Source: Cinclus cinclus (lineage: Eukaryota > Chordata > Aves > Passeriformes > Cinclidae). Taken from it: a stretch of DNA of 64,000 nt. Below the pieces are notes generated by a model. That model did not search any database. It saw only the letters and a program-made list of their open reading frames with translations, and had not been told where the DNA came from. The translations under genes and the position numbers were made by a program. The stretch lies in the NCBI RefSeq assembly GCF_963662255.1, contig NC_085046.1, positions 53,786,570 through 53,850,569 of the forward strand, written 5' to 3'. Below are positions 9,428-20,475 of this stretch, piece by piece; within the stretch, counting starts at the first letter, position 1; each line of letters begins with the position of its first letter.

Positions 9428-10474
9428 ATGGCCACGGAGACAGACTGGAACTGCCCCATCTGCCGTGACGGTCCCGGTGAAAAGGCTTCTGTAACACCGT
9501 GCGTCCACCAGTTCTGCCTGGGCTGCATTGTGCGCTGGGTCAAGACCAAGCCATTGTGCCCCCTGTGCAGGCAGCCTATCAAGAGCATCGTTTACTCTGT
9601 TCGGTCGGAGGAAGACTTTCTGGAGATAGCTCTCCCAAGCTCCTCAGACTCATGGGCTGCTGGTCACCAGGATGAGCAGGGGGCTGCGGAGCGCATGCCC
9701 AGCACCTATGTAGCTGGCTTCCCAGCTGAGCTCTGGGCTGGCATTTTCCAGGACTGCTCAGAAATCCTGGAGCCCCTGCTGCCCTGGCTGAACCAGGAGC
9801 TTTCGCAGCTGCTCAGGACCCACTGGTGGGAGGTGGCTCTGGCACAGAGTGTGGTCGTAGCCAATTTGTGCTACTATGGGCTGAGGCAGGAGGCCTTGGT
9901 CCAGGAGCTGCAAGGCCTGCTGCAGGAGCAGACGGTGGCATTTGTGCGCCGGCTCATTGACACTGCTGCTGACAGGTGCAGTGATGAGATCCTGCGGCGG
10001 ATGAACCTCCTGAACTCCCATGCTCAGGAGGAAGAGGAGCAGGAGCAGGAGCAGGAGGAAGAGGAGGAGGGTCCCAAAGGCATCACTGCCTCCCTCCAGG
10101 GGACTCTCACCCCCATGGTGGCCTCCTCCCACAGCCCTATGGTCTCCAATGTGGAAGCAGACACTGGAACATTGGAAGCCACGCTGCGTGAGGGGCCCAG
10201 CCGCTCTCCATCCATGCCCGTCCATGCAGAGCGGGAGCAGCCCCAGGACGAGCCTGGCGAGGCAGCAGCAGCAGCAGCAGCAGGAGAAGGCCCCTCTGCC
10301 CAAGGCTGCAGCCGCAGCCCTCGTGCTCCTGGCCGGGACACGGACAGCGTGCCCAAGGAGCGCCGGCGCCCCACAAAGAGGAAGGCCTCTAGACCTCAGG
10401 ACTCTCCCCAGCCCCCAAAAAGGCCGTCCCGCCAGCGCAAGCCCAAGCCAAGGCCCCTTGATTGTAGGAAGTAG
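9428..10474 (+). CDS. TOPORS-like: Copy 3: TOPORS-like RING E3 ligase, 348 aa
   Basis: Gly163, seven GCA codons (10262-10282), Pro327, Arg337. The predicted protein is identical to that of copy 7, 13,299 bp downstream. It is the first gene of the three-gene block duplicated at 22727-32700. Confidence 0.9.
   Translation: MATETDWNCPICRDGPGEKASVTPCVHQFCLGCIVRWVKTKPLCPLCRQPIKSIVYSVRSEEDFLEIALPSSSDSWAAGHQDEQGAAERMPSTYVAGFPAELWAGIFQDCSEILEPLLPWLNQELSQLLRTHWWEVALAQSVVVANLCYYGLRQEALVQELQGLLQEQTVAFVRRLIDTAADRCSDEILRRMNLLNSHAQEEEEQEQEQEEEEEGPKGITASLQGTLTPMVASSHSPMVSNVEADTGTLEATLREGPSRSPSMPVHAEREQPQDEPGEAAAAAAAGEGPSAQGCSRSPRAPGRDTDSVPKERRRPTKRKASRPQDSPQPPKRPSRQRKPKPRPLDCRK
10262..10282 (+). repeat. GCA tract of copy 3, 7 codons
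   Basis: Seven uninterrupted GCA codons. Confidence 0.95.
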
Positions 10475-12729
10475 GAGTAGGTGTAGGAGTAAAGAATCAA
10501 TGTTAGGAGTTGGAAATTGTTTTTAGAAGTAGGAAATAAATGGTAGAGTTAGGGAATCAATTTTAGAAGTAGGAAATAAATTGTTGTTTCTCTGACACAG
10601 TCTCAGAGTGTGGCTTTCTCGGCCTTCTCCTGTTGCCTTTTCCCTCTGCCCTCAAATGCCAATGTGGGCGGCAACTGGGAGGGGAGGGGATAGGAACATT
10701 GTAGCCACAGGGGCCCAGAGGAGCCCAGGCAGGGGCCTGTGCCCAGTGCTACAGGAAGACAAGAAGCAGCCCCCAGGCAGGCCAAGCTTGGGACCCAGCC
10801 TGGGAGTCTGGAAAGCTTCCTGCTCTCAACTGCAGGGCAGGACAGGCCATCTTCATGGGGCATGAGCTGCAGGCAGCAAGCGAGCTAAAAGGGACAGAAG
10901 GAGCCCTCAGCTGGGGTCACAGTCAGTGCTGCAGAGGAAAGCAAAACTTCTCGGGATCCAGAGCCAATGTGGCCTGAGGGAAAGTTCCTTCTTGACCCCA
11001 GGGCTACTGATTGGCCGTGTTGAAAAGGGGCTCTGGAATGAAGGCAGCCAGTGGAAACACCGGTCGCCTTGGAGAACCACATGCCATCCTGCCTGTTCAG
11101 CAGAGTCAGTTGCACAGGGCAACCCAGGGTCTGCCAGGCCAAGTGCCAGTGGCACAATAGGTAGAGTCTGCAAGGATGCTCCAGGAAGACCCTGATGCAA
11201 AGAGATGGAGAGATGCTTCATTGGTGTGGCTAGCTTTTAGCTGTCAGAATAAACCAAAACTCTTGTAGGGATCTTCAGAAGATCCCGCCCTTCAAAATGA
11301 CAGTGGCCTGCACCGAGAGAGGGGCCGGCTTCCAGTTTGATGCCGCCCTGAGCACTGAAGGGGATGAGTGGAGGGAAAGAGCCAAGAGGAAGGATGGATT
11401 TGAACAAATCCACAGGATTCCTGCCAAGCCATTGAAGCCTAAGTGCAGATGTATCATTGGCCAAGGAAATGAGTGACTTGAGATGGCAAGAAGTCAGATG
11501 TGTACAGGCGAGAAACGCAAGCCCTCTATTTAAGGAGGGTTCCGAACAATCAAGAGAGCTTTGGTCACGTGGATCACCGAGGGTTGTGTGTCTGTCTCCA
11601 GCCAGGACCGCGGTTACCGTTCTACTCAACGACAGCAGAGATTTTCTCCCCGTTTTGGACCGTTTTTGGTTTGCCCAAAAGGGTGCTTGATGCTTCTTTT
11701 TCAGTTCTCTCTCCATCGTCAACTTGATGTTTCAATGGGATGAGGAGAGCAACAGCGGGTTGCAAGGGTCACTGAGCTAAGGACCACACCATCGTGCCCG
11801 TCAACAGCGATCCAATGGGGCTGTGGAGAAGAAAAGAAATGGGAATTGAAAAGCAACCTAGCAAGAAGTTGATGCGGAGACTGGCAGGAGATGTCAGCAT
11901 GTGCTCGCCTGTCCGAGTGGCGCAGGCGAGCAGCACTGAGAATAGAGAAGAAGGGCTGTCATGTCACGGGATTTAAAGCAGCCAAGCCACGTGCCTGATG
12001 TTCACAGAAGCCTCCCGTGCCAAAAGTGGGAAACTAGCAGGTAATGTGCTTCTAGAGGAGAAATGCTGGGACTGAGGTGGCCAAATGATTATAAAATCCA
12101 AGGCAAGAAAGAGGGAATGATGGCATGGCCCACGTACCCCATGTTTTCTCCTGAGGCCGTGGACTTGCAGGGGCTAAAGGCCCGCTCTGGCAGATTTGGA
12201 AGGCAGTCAAGGCAGCCAGACGAGAGCAGTGACATCAGCGTGACATCAGCGGCCCACAAACCGCATGGGTGGCAACCTCAGTGAGCAAAGCATTGTGACC
12301 TCACATCCCTCACTGCTTATGTTTGGGCACAGACAGAGCTGGGCTCAGACCGGCTCGCGCCTGGACTCCTGGCAAGCGTGCCTGCGAGGACTGGAAGCCC
12401 GCGAGGTCCTTGGGAGCTGCTGTGGGCAAGTCTGGGTTGTGATTCCCACGCCTTTGCCTGTTTCCTTAGCCATACGTGGTTGAGGAAGCCAAGCAGTGTG
12501 AGCGGTGCTTGCGGCGGCACAGGTGAGCGGTGCAGGAAAGGACTACGGGGTGGCCGTGGGCTGGGCGATGGTGTCTGGGGAGCTGTGAGTGTGTGGTGTC
12601 CTTCTTGAGGGGCCTGGGCGCTCCTTTGAGCCGCCCATCTCCCTGGGACAGCAAGTGACCTGTTTTGCAGCGTGTCACACCAGCAGGAGGGAGCAGCTGC
12701 TGTGCCCAGCTCTGCTGCAAGCCACAAGC
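10475..12729. other. Spacer 3, upstream of copy 4
   Basis: Poly(A) signals at 10535 and 10575, palindrome 11268-11286, TATAAAA 12090-12096, CRE-like cluster ending 12303, leader intron 12523-12670. It matches spacer 7 except for isolated bases, for example GTGGACTTG here near 12159 against GTGTACTTG in spacer 7. Confidence 0.8.
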
Positions 12730-13562
12730 ATGGCCACGGAGACAGACTGGAACTGCCCCATCTGCCGTGACGGTCCCGGTGAAAAGGCTTCTGTAACACC
12801 GTGCGTCCACCAGTTCTGCCTGGGCTGCATTGTGCGCTGGGTCAAGACCAAGCCATTGTGCCCCCTGTGCAGGCAGCCTATCAAGAGCATCGTTTACTCT
12901 GTTCGGTCGGAGGAAGACTTTCTGGAGATAGCTCTCCCAAGCTCCTCAGACTCATGGGCTGCTGGTCACCAGGATGAGCAGGGGGCTGCGGAGCGCATGC
13001 CCAGCACCTATGTAGCTGGCTTCCCAGCTGAGCTCTGGGCTGGCATTTTCCAGGACTGCTCAGAAATCCTGGAGCCCCTGCTGCCCTGGCTGAACCAGGA
13101 GCTTTCGCAGCTGCTCAGGACCCACTGGTGGGAGGTGGCTCTGGCACAGAGTGTGGTCGTAGCCAATTTGTGCTACTATGGGCTGAGGCAGGAGGCCTTG
13201 GTCCAGGAGCTGCAAGGCCTGCTGCAGGAGCAGACGGTGGCATTTGTGCGCCGGCTCATTGACACTGCTGCTGACAGGTGCAGTGATGAGATCCTGCGGC
13301 GGATGAACCTCCTGAACTCCCATGCTCAGGAGGAAGAGGAGCAGGAGCAGGAGCAGGAGGAAGAGGAGGAGGGTCCCAAAGGCATCACTGCCTCCCTCCA
13401 GGGGACTCTCACCCCCATGGTGGCCTCCTCCCACAGCCCTATGGTCTCCAATGTGGAAGCAGACACTGGAACATTGGAAGCCACGCTGCGTGAGGGGCCC
13501 AGCCGCTCTCCATCCATGCCCGTCCATGCAGAGCGGGAGCAGCCCCAGGACGAGCCTGGCGA

Positions 13563-13622
<60 letters not shown>

Positions 13623-13809
13623 AGGCCCCTCTGCCCAAGGCTGCAGCCGCAGCCCTCGTGCTCCTGGCCGGGACACGGACAGCGTGCCCAAGGAGCGCCG
13701 GCGCCCCACAAAGAGGAAGGCCTCTAGACCTCAGGACTCTCCCCAGCCCCCAAAAAGGCCGTCCCGCCAGTGCAAGCCCAAGCCAAGGCCCCTTGATTGT
13801 AGGAAGTAG
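12730..13809 (+). CDS. TOPORS-like: Copy 4: TOPORS-like RING E3 ligase, 359 aa
   Basis: Gly163 and 18 GCA codons (13564-13617), 11 more than the preceding copy. It is the first copy with Cys in place of Arg at position 337 of the basic tail (CGC to TGC, a CpG transition). The protein is identical to that of copy 8. Confidence 0.9.
13564..13617 (+). repeat. GCA tract of copy 4, 18 codons
   Basis: Eighteen uninterrupted GCA codons. Confidence 0.95.
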
Positions 13810-16064
13810 GAGTAGGTGTAGGAGTAAAGAATCAATGTTAGGAGTTGGAAATTGTTTTTAGAAGTAGGAAATAAATTGTAGAGTTAGGGAATCAATTTTA
13901 GAAGTAGGAAATAAATTGTTGTTTCTCTGACACAGTCTCAGAGTGTGGCTTTCTCGGCCTTCTCCTGCTGTCTTTTCCCTCTGCCCTCAAATGCCAATGT
14001 GGGCGGCAACTGGGAGGGGAGGGGATAGGAACATTGTAGCCACAGGGGCCCAGAGGAGCCCTGGCAGGGGCCTGTGCCCAGTGCTACAGGAAGACAAGAA
14101 GCAGCCCCCAGGCAGGCCAAGCTTGGGACCCAGCCTGGGAGTCTGGAAAGCTTCCTGCTCTCAACTGCAGGGCAGGACAGGCCATCTTCATGGGGCATGA
14201 GCTGCAGGCAGCAAGCGAGCTAAAAGGGACAGAAGGAGCCCTCAGCTGGGGTCACAGTCAGTGCTGCAGAGGAAAGCAAAACTTCTCGGGATCCAGAGCC
14301 AATGTGGCCTGAGGGAAAGTTCCTTCTTGACCCCAGGGCTACTGATTGGCCGTGTTGAAAAGGGGCTCTGGAATGAAGGCAGCCAGTGGAAACACCGGTC
14401 GCCTTGGAGAACCACATGCCATCCTGCCTGTTCAGCAGAGTCAGTTGCACAGGACAACCCAGGGTCTGCCAGGCCAAGTGCCAGTGGCACAATAGGTAGA
14501 GTCTGCAAGGATGCTCCAGGAAGTCCCTGATGCAAAGAGATGGAGAGATGCTTCGTTGGTGTGGCTAGCTTTTAGCTGTCAGAATAAACCAAAACTCTTG
14601 TAGGGATCTTCAGAAGATCCCGCCCTTCAAAATGACAATGACCTGCACCGAGAGAGGGGCCAGCTTCCAGTCTGATGCCGCCCTGAGCACTGAAGGGGAT
14701 GAGTGGAGGGAAAGAGCCAAGAGGAAGGATGGATTTGAACAAATCCACAGGATTCCTGCCAAGCCATTGAAGCCTAAGTGCAGATGTATCATTGGCCAAG
14801 GAAATGAGTGACTTGAGATGGCAAGAAGTCAGATGTGTACAGGCAAGAAACGCAAGCCCTCTATTTAAGGAGGGTTCCGAACAATCAAGAGAGCTTTTGT
14901 CACGTGGATCACCGAGGGTTGTGTGTCTGTCTCCAGCCAGGACCGCGGTTACCGTTCTACTCAACGACAGCAGAGATTTTCTCCCCGTTTTGGACCGTTT
15001 TTGGTTTGCCCAAAAGGGTGCTTGATGCTTCTTTTTCAGTTCTCTCTCCATCGTCAACTTGATGTTTCAATGGGATGAGGAGAGCAACAGCGGGTTGCAA
15101 GGGTCACTGAGCTAAGGACCACACCATCGTGCCCGTCAACAGCGATCCAATGGGGCTGTGGAGAAGAAAAGAAATGGGAATTGAAAAGCAACCTGGCAAG
15201 AAGTTGATGCGGAGACTGGCAGGAGATGTCAGCATGTGCTCGCCTGTCCGAGTGGCGCAGGCGAGCAGCACTGAGAATAGAGAAGAAGGGCTGTCATGTC
15301 ACGGGATTTAAAGCAGCCAAGCCACGTGCCTGATGTTCACAGAAGCCTCCCGTGCCAAAAGTGGGAAACTAGCAGGTAATGTGCTTCTAGAGGAGAAATG
15401 CTGGGACTGAGGTGGCCAAATGATTATAAAATCCGAGGCAAGAAAGAGGGAATGATGGCATGGCCCACGTACCCCATGTTTTCTCCTGAGGCCGTGGACT
15501 TGCAGGGGCTAAAGGCCCGCTCTGGCAGATTTGGAAGGCAGTCAAGGCAGCCAGGCGAGAGCAGTGACATCAGCGTGACATCAGCGGCCCACAAACCGCA
15601 TGGGTGGCAACCTCAGTGAGCAAAGCATTGTGACCTCACATCCCTCACTGCTTATGTTTGGGCACAGACAGAGCTGGGCTCAGACCGGCTCGCGCCTGGA
15701 CTCCTGGCAAGCGTGCCTGCGAGGACTGGAAGCCCGCGAGGTCCTTGGGAGCTGCTGTGGGCAAGTCTGGGTTGTGATTCCCACGCCTTTGCCTGTTTCC
15801 TTAGCCATACGTGGTTGAGGAAGCCAAGCAGTGTGAGCGGTGCTTGCGGCGGCACAGGTGAGCGGTGCAGGAAAGGACTACGGGGTGGCCGTGGGCTGGG
15901 CGATGGTGTCTGGGGAGCTGTGAGTGTGTGGTGTCCTTCTTGAGGGGCCTGGGCGCTCCTTTGAGCCGCCCATCTCCCTGGGACAGCAAGTGACCTGTTT
16001 TGCAGCGTGTCACACCAGCAGGAGGGAGCAGCTGCTGTGCCCAGCTCTGCTGCAAGCCACAAGC
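13810..16064. other. Spacer 4, upstream of copy 5
   Basis: Poly(A) signals at 13870 and 13910, palindrome 14603-14621, TATAAAA 15425-15431, CRE-like cluster ending 15638, leader intron 15858-16005. Markers: AAATTGTAGAG between the poly(A) signals, CTGCTGTCTTTT near 13964, and ACAGGCAAGAAA (CpG lost) near 14840. The last is shared with spacers 8, 10 and 12. Confidence 0.8.
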
Positions 16065-16897
16065 ATGGCCACGGAGACAGACTGGAACTGCCCCATCTGC
16101 CGTGACGGTCCCGGTGAAAAGGCTTCTGTAACACCGTGCGTCCACCAGTTCTGCCTGGGCTGCATTGTGCGCTGGGTCAAGACCAAGCCATTGTGCCCCC
16201 TGTGCAGGCAGCCTATCAAGAGCATCGTTTACTCTGTTCGGTCGGAGGAAGACTTTCTGGAGATAGCTCTCCCAAGCTCCTCAGACTCATGGGCTGCTGG
16301 TCACCAGGATGAGCAGGGGGCTGCGGAGCGCATGCCCAGCACCTATGTAGCTGGCTTCCCAGCTGAGCTCTGGGCTGGCATTTTCCAGGACTGCTCAGAA
16401 ATCCTGGAGCCCCTGCTGCCCTGGCTGAACCAGGAGCTTTCGCAGCTGCTCAGGACCCACTGGTGGGAGGTGGCTCTGGCACAGAGTGTGGTCGTAGCCA
16501 ATTTGTGCTACTATGGGCTGAGGCAGGAGGCCTTGGTCCAGGAGCTGCAAGCCCTGCTGCAGGAGCAGACGGTGGCATTTGTGCGCCGGCTCATTGACAC
16601 TGCTGCTGACAGGTGCAGTGATGAGATCCTGCGGCGGATGAACCTCCTGAACTCCCATGCTCAGGAGGAAGAGGAGCAGGAGCAGGAGCAGGAGGAAGAG
16701 GAGGAGGGTCCCAAAGGCATCGCTGCCTCCTTCCAGGGGACTCTCACCCCCATGGTGGCCTCCTCCCACAGCCCTATGGTCTCCAATGTGGAAGCAGACA
16801 CTGGAACATTGGAAGCCACGCTGCGTGAGGGGCCCAGCCGCTCTCCATCCATGCCCGTCCATGCAGAGCGGGAGCAGCCCCAGGACGAGCCTGGCGA

Positions 16898-16960
<63 letters not shown>

Positions 16961-17147
16961 AGGCCCCTCTGCCCAAGGCTGCAGCCGCAGCCCTCGTGCT
17001 CCTGGCCGGGACACGGACAGCGTGCCCAAGGAGCGCCGGCGCCCCACAAAGAGGAAGGCCTCTAGACCTCAGGACTCTCCCCAGCCCCCAAAAAGGCCGT
17101 CCCGCCAGTGCAAGCCCAAGCCAAGGCCCCTTGATTGTAGGAAGTAG
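16065..17147 (+). CDS. TOPORS-like: Copy 5: TOPORS-like RING E3 ligase, 360 aa
   Basis: Ala163, 19 GCA codons (16899-16955) and Cys337. It carries the linked pair Ala220 and Phe223 (ATC GCT GCC TCC TTC) after the acidic run, a haplotype otherwise seen only in copies 9 and 15. Confidence 0.9.
16899..16955 (+). repeat. GCA tract of copy 5, 19 codons
   Basis: Nineteen uninterrupted GCA codons. Confidence 0.95.
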
Positions 17148-19398
17148 GAGTAGGTGTAGGAGTAAAGAATCAATGTTAGGAGTTGGAAATTGTTTTTAGA
17201 AGTAGGAAATAAATGGTAGAGTTAGGGAATCAATTTTAGAAGTAGGAAATAAATTGTTGTTTCTCTGACACAGTCTCAGAGTGTGGCTTTCTCGGCCTTC
17301 TCCTGCTGTCTTTTCCCTCTGCCCTCAAATGCCAATGTGGGCGGCAACTGGGAGGGGAGGGGATAGGAACATTGTAGCCACAGGGGCCCAGAGGAGCCCT
17401 GGCAGGGGCCTGTGCCCAGTGCTACAGGAAGACAAGAAGCAGCCCCCAGGCCAAGCTTGGGGCCCAGCCTGGGAGTCTGGAAAGCTTCCTGCTCTCAGCT
17501 GCAGGGCAGGACAGGCCATCTTCATGGGGCATGAGCTGCAGGCAGCAAGCGAGCTAAAAGGGACAGAAGGAGCCCTCAGCTGGGGTCACAGTCAGTGCTG
17601 CAGAGGAAAGCAAAACTTCTCGGGATCCAGAGCCAATGTGGCCTGAGGGAAAGTTCCTTCTTGACCCCAGGGCTACTGATTGGCCGTGTTGAAAAGGGGC
17701 TCTGGAATGAAGGCAGCCAGTGGAAACACCGGTCGCCTTGGAGAACCACATGCCATCCTGCCTGTTCAGCAGAGTCAGCTGCACAGGACAACCCAGGGTC
17801 TGCCAGGCCAAGTGCCAGTGGCACAATAGGTAGAGTCTGCAAGGATGCTCCAGGAAGACCCTGATGCAAAGAGATGGAGAGATGCTTCGTTGGTGTGGCT
17901 AGCTTTTAGCTGTCAGAATAAACCAAAACTCTTGTAGGGATCTTCAGAAGATCCCGCCCTTCAAAATGACAATGGCCTGCACTGAGAGAGGGGCCGGCTT
18001 CCAGTTTGATGCCGCCCTGAGCACTGAAGGGGATGAGTGGAGGGAAAGAGCCAAGAGGAAGGATGGATTTGAACAAATCCACAGGATTCCTGCCAAGCCA
18101 TTGAAGCCTAAGTGCAGATGTATCATTGGCCAAGGAAATGAGTGACTTGAGATGGCAACAAGTCAGATGTGTACAGGCGAGAAACGCAAGCCCTCTATTT
18201 AAGGAGGGTTCCGAACAATCAAGAGAGCTTTGGTCACGTGGATCACCGAGGGTTGTGTGTCTGTCTCCAGCCAGGACCGCGGTTACCGTTCTACTCAACG
18301 ACAGCAGAGATTTTCTCCCCGTTTTGGACCGTTTTTGGTTTGCCCAAAAGGGTGCTTGATGCTTCTTTTTCAGTTCTCTCTCCATCGTCAACTTGATGTT
18401 TCAATGGGATGAGGAGAGCAACAGCGGGTTGCAAGGGTCACTGAGCTAAGGACCACACCATCGTGCCCGTCAACAGCGATCCAATGGGGCTGTGGAGAAG
18501 AAAAGAAATGGGAATTGAAAAGCAACCTGGCAAGAAGTTGATGCGGAGACTGGCAGGAGATGTCAGCATGTGCTCGCCTGTCCGAGTGGCGCAGGCGAGC
18601 AGCACTGAGAATAGAGAAGAAGGGCTGTCATGTCACGGGATTTAAAGCAGCCAAGCCACGTGCCTGATGTTCACAGAAGCCTCCCGTGCCAAAAGTGGGA
18701 AACTAGCAGGTAATGTGCTTCTAGAGGAGAAATGCTGGGACTGAGGTGGCCAAATGATTATAAAATCCAAGGCAAGAAAGAGGGAATGATGGCATGGCCC
18801 ACGTACCCCATGTTTTCTCCTGAGGCCGTGTACTTGCAGGGGCTAAAGGCCTGCTCTGGCAGATTTGGAAGGCAGTCAAGGCAGCCAGGCGAGAGCAGTG
18901 ACATCAGCGTGACATCAGCGGCCCACAAACCGCATGGGTGGCAACCTCAGTGAGCAAAGCATTGTGACCTCACATCCCTCACTGCTTATGTTTGGGCACA
19001 GACAGAGCTGGGCTCAGACCGGCTCGCGCCTGGACTCCTGGCAAGCGTGCCTGCGAGGACTGGAAGCCCGCGAGGTCCTTGGGAGCTGCTGTGGGCAAGT
19101 CTGGGTTGTGATTCCCACGCCTTTGCCTGTTTCCTTAGCCATACGTGGTTGAGGAAGCCAAGCAGTGTGAGCGGTGCTTGCGGCGGCACAGGTGAGCGGT
19201 GCAGGAAAGGACTACGGGGTGGCCGTGGGCTGGGCGATGGTGTCTGGGGAGCTGTGAGTGTGTGGTGTCCTTCTTGAGGGGCCTGGGCGCTCCTTTGAGC
19301 CGCCCATCTCCCTGGGACAGCAAGTGACCTGTTTTGCAGCGTGTCACACCAGCAGGAGGGAGCAGCTGCTGTGCCCAGCTCTGCTGCAAGCCACAAGC
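17148..19398. other. Spacer 5, upstream of copy 6
   Basis: First spacer in the window with one AGGC removed from the AGGCAGGC pair (near 17448), making it 2251 bp. Poly(A) signals at 17208 and 17248, palindrome 17937-17955, TATAAAA 18759-18765, CRE-like cluster ending 18972, leader intron 19192-19339. It shares GCACTGAGAG near 17979 with spacers 9 and 15, and AAGGCCTGCTC near 18846 with spacers 9 and 11. Confidence 0.8.
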
Positions 19399-20475
19399 AT
19401 GGCCACGGAGACAGACTGGAACTGCCCCATCTGCCGTGACGGTCCCGGTGAAAAGGCTTCTGTAACACCGTGCGTCCACCAGTTCTGCCTGGGCTGCATT
19501 GTGCGCTGGGTCAAGACCAAGCCATTGTGCCCCCTGTGCAGGCAGCCTATCAAGAGCATCGTTTACTCTGTTCGGTCGGAGGAAGACTTTCTGGAGATAG
19601 CTCTCCCAAGCTCCTCAGACTCATGGGCTGCTGGTCACCAGGATGAGCAGGGGGCTGCGGAGCGCATGCCCAGCACCTATGTAGCTGGCTTCCCAGCTGA
19701 GCTCTGGGCTGGCATTTTCCAGGACTGCTCAGAAATCCTGGAGCCCCTGCTGCCCTGGCTGAACCAGGAGCTTTCGCAGCTGCTCAGGACCCACTGGTGG
19801 GAGGTGGCTCTGGCACAGAGTGTGGTCGTAGCCAATTTGTGCTACTATGGGCTGAGGCAGGAGGCCTTGGTCCAGGAGCTGCAAGCCCTGCTGCAGGAGC
19901 AGACGGTGGCATTTGTGCGCCGGCTCATTGACACTGCTGCTGACAGGTGCAGTGATGAGATCCTGCGGCGGATGAACCTCCTGAACTCCCATGCTCAGGA
20001 GGAAGAGGAGCAGGAGCAGGAGCAGGAGGAAGAGGAGGAGGGTCCCAAAGGCATCACTGCCTCCCTCCAGGGGACTCTCACCCCCATGGTGGCCTCCTCC
20101 CACAGCCCTATGGTCTCCAATGTGGAAGCAGACACTGGAACATTGGAAGCCACGCTGCGTGAGGGGCCCAGCCGCTCTCCATCCATGCCCGTCCATGCAG
20201 AGCGGGAGCAGCCCCAGGACGAGCCTGGCGAGGCAGCAGCAGCAGCAGCAGCAGCAGCAGCCGCAGCAGCAGCAGCAGCAGCAGGAGAAGGCCTCTCTGC
20301 CCAAGGCTGCAGCCGCAGCCCTCGTGCTCCTGGCCGGGACACGGACAGCGTGCCCAAGGAGCGCCGGCGCCCCACAAAGAGGAAGGCCTCTAGACCTCAG
20401 GACTCTCCCCAGCCCCCAAAAAGGCCGTCCCGCCAGCGCAAGCCCAAGCCAAGGCCCCTTGATTGTAGGAAGTAG
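19399..20475 (+). CDS. TOPORS-like: Copy 6: TOPORS-like RING E3 ligase, 358 aa
   Basis: Ala163, Arg337 and a 17-alanine tract (20233-20283) whose tenth codon is GCC, a silent interruption. Just after the tract, Pro289 (348-form numbering) is Leu, a private CCC to CTC change. Its unit does not match copy 10, so the duplicated block stops at or before this gene. Confidence 0.9.
   Translation: MATETDWNCPICRDGPGEKASVTPCVHQFCLGCIVRWVKTKPLCPLCRQPIKSIVYSVRSEEDFLEIALPSSSDSWAAGHQDEQGAAERMPSTYVAGFPAELWAGIFQDCSEILEPLLPWLNQELSQLLRTHWWEVALAQSVVVANLCYYGLRQEALVQELQALLQEQTVAFVRRLIDTAADRCSDEILRRMNLLNSHAQEEEEQEQEQEEEEEGPKGITASLQGTLTPMVASSHSPMVSNVEADTGTLEATLREGPSRSPSMPVHAEREQPQDEPGEAAAAAAAAAAAAAAAAAGEGLSAQGCSRSPRAPGRDTDSVPKERRRPTKRKASRPQDSPQPPKRPSRQRKPKPRPLDCRK
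20233..20283 (+). repeat. GCA tract of copy 6, 17 codons with one GCC
   Basis: Nine GCA, one GCC (20260-20262), seven GCA. A GCC interruption otherwise occurs only in copy 17. Confidence 0.95.

Larger units (their letters stand above)
9428..19398 (+). repeat. Higher-order block A: copies 3-5 with spacers 3-5
   Basis: This 9,971-bp block recurs as block B at 22727-32700 (9,974 bp). The 3-bp difference equals one GCA codon (19 in copy 5, 20 in copy 9). Shared markers in the same order: 7/18/19-20 alanines, Gly163/Gly163/Ala163, Ala220+Phe223 only in the third gene, Arg337/Cys337/Cys337, and the 4-bp spacer deletion only after the third gene. Confidence 0.85.
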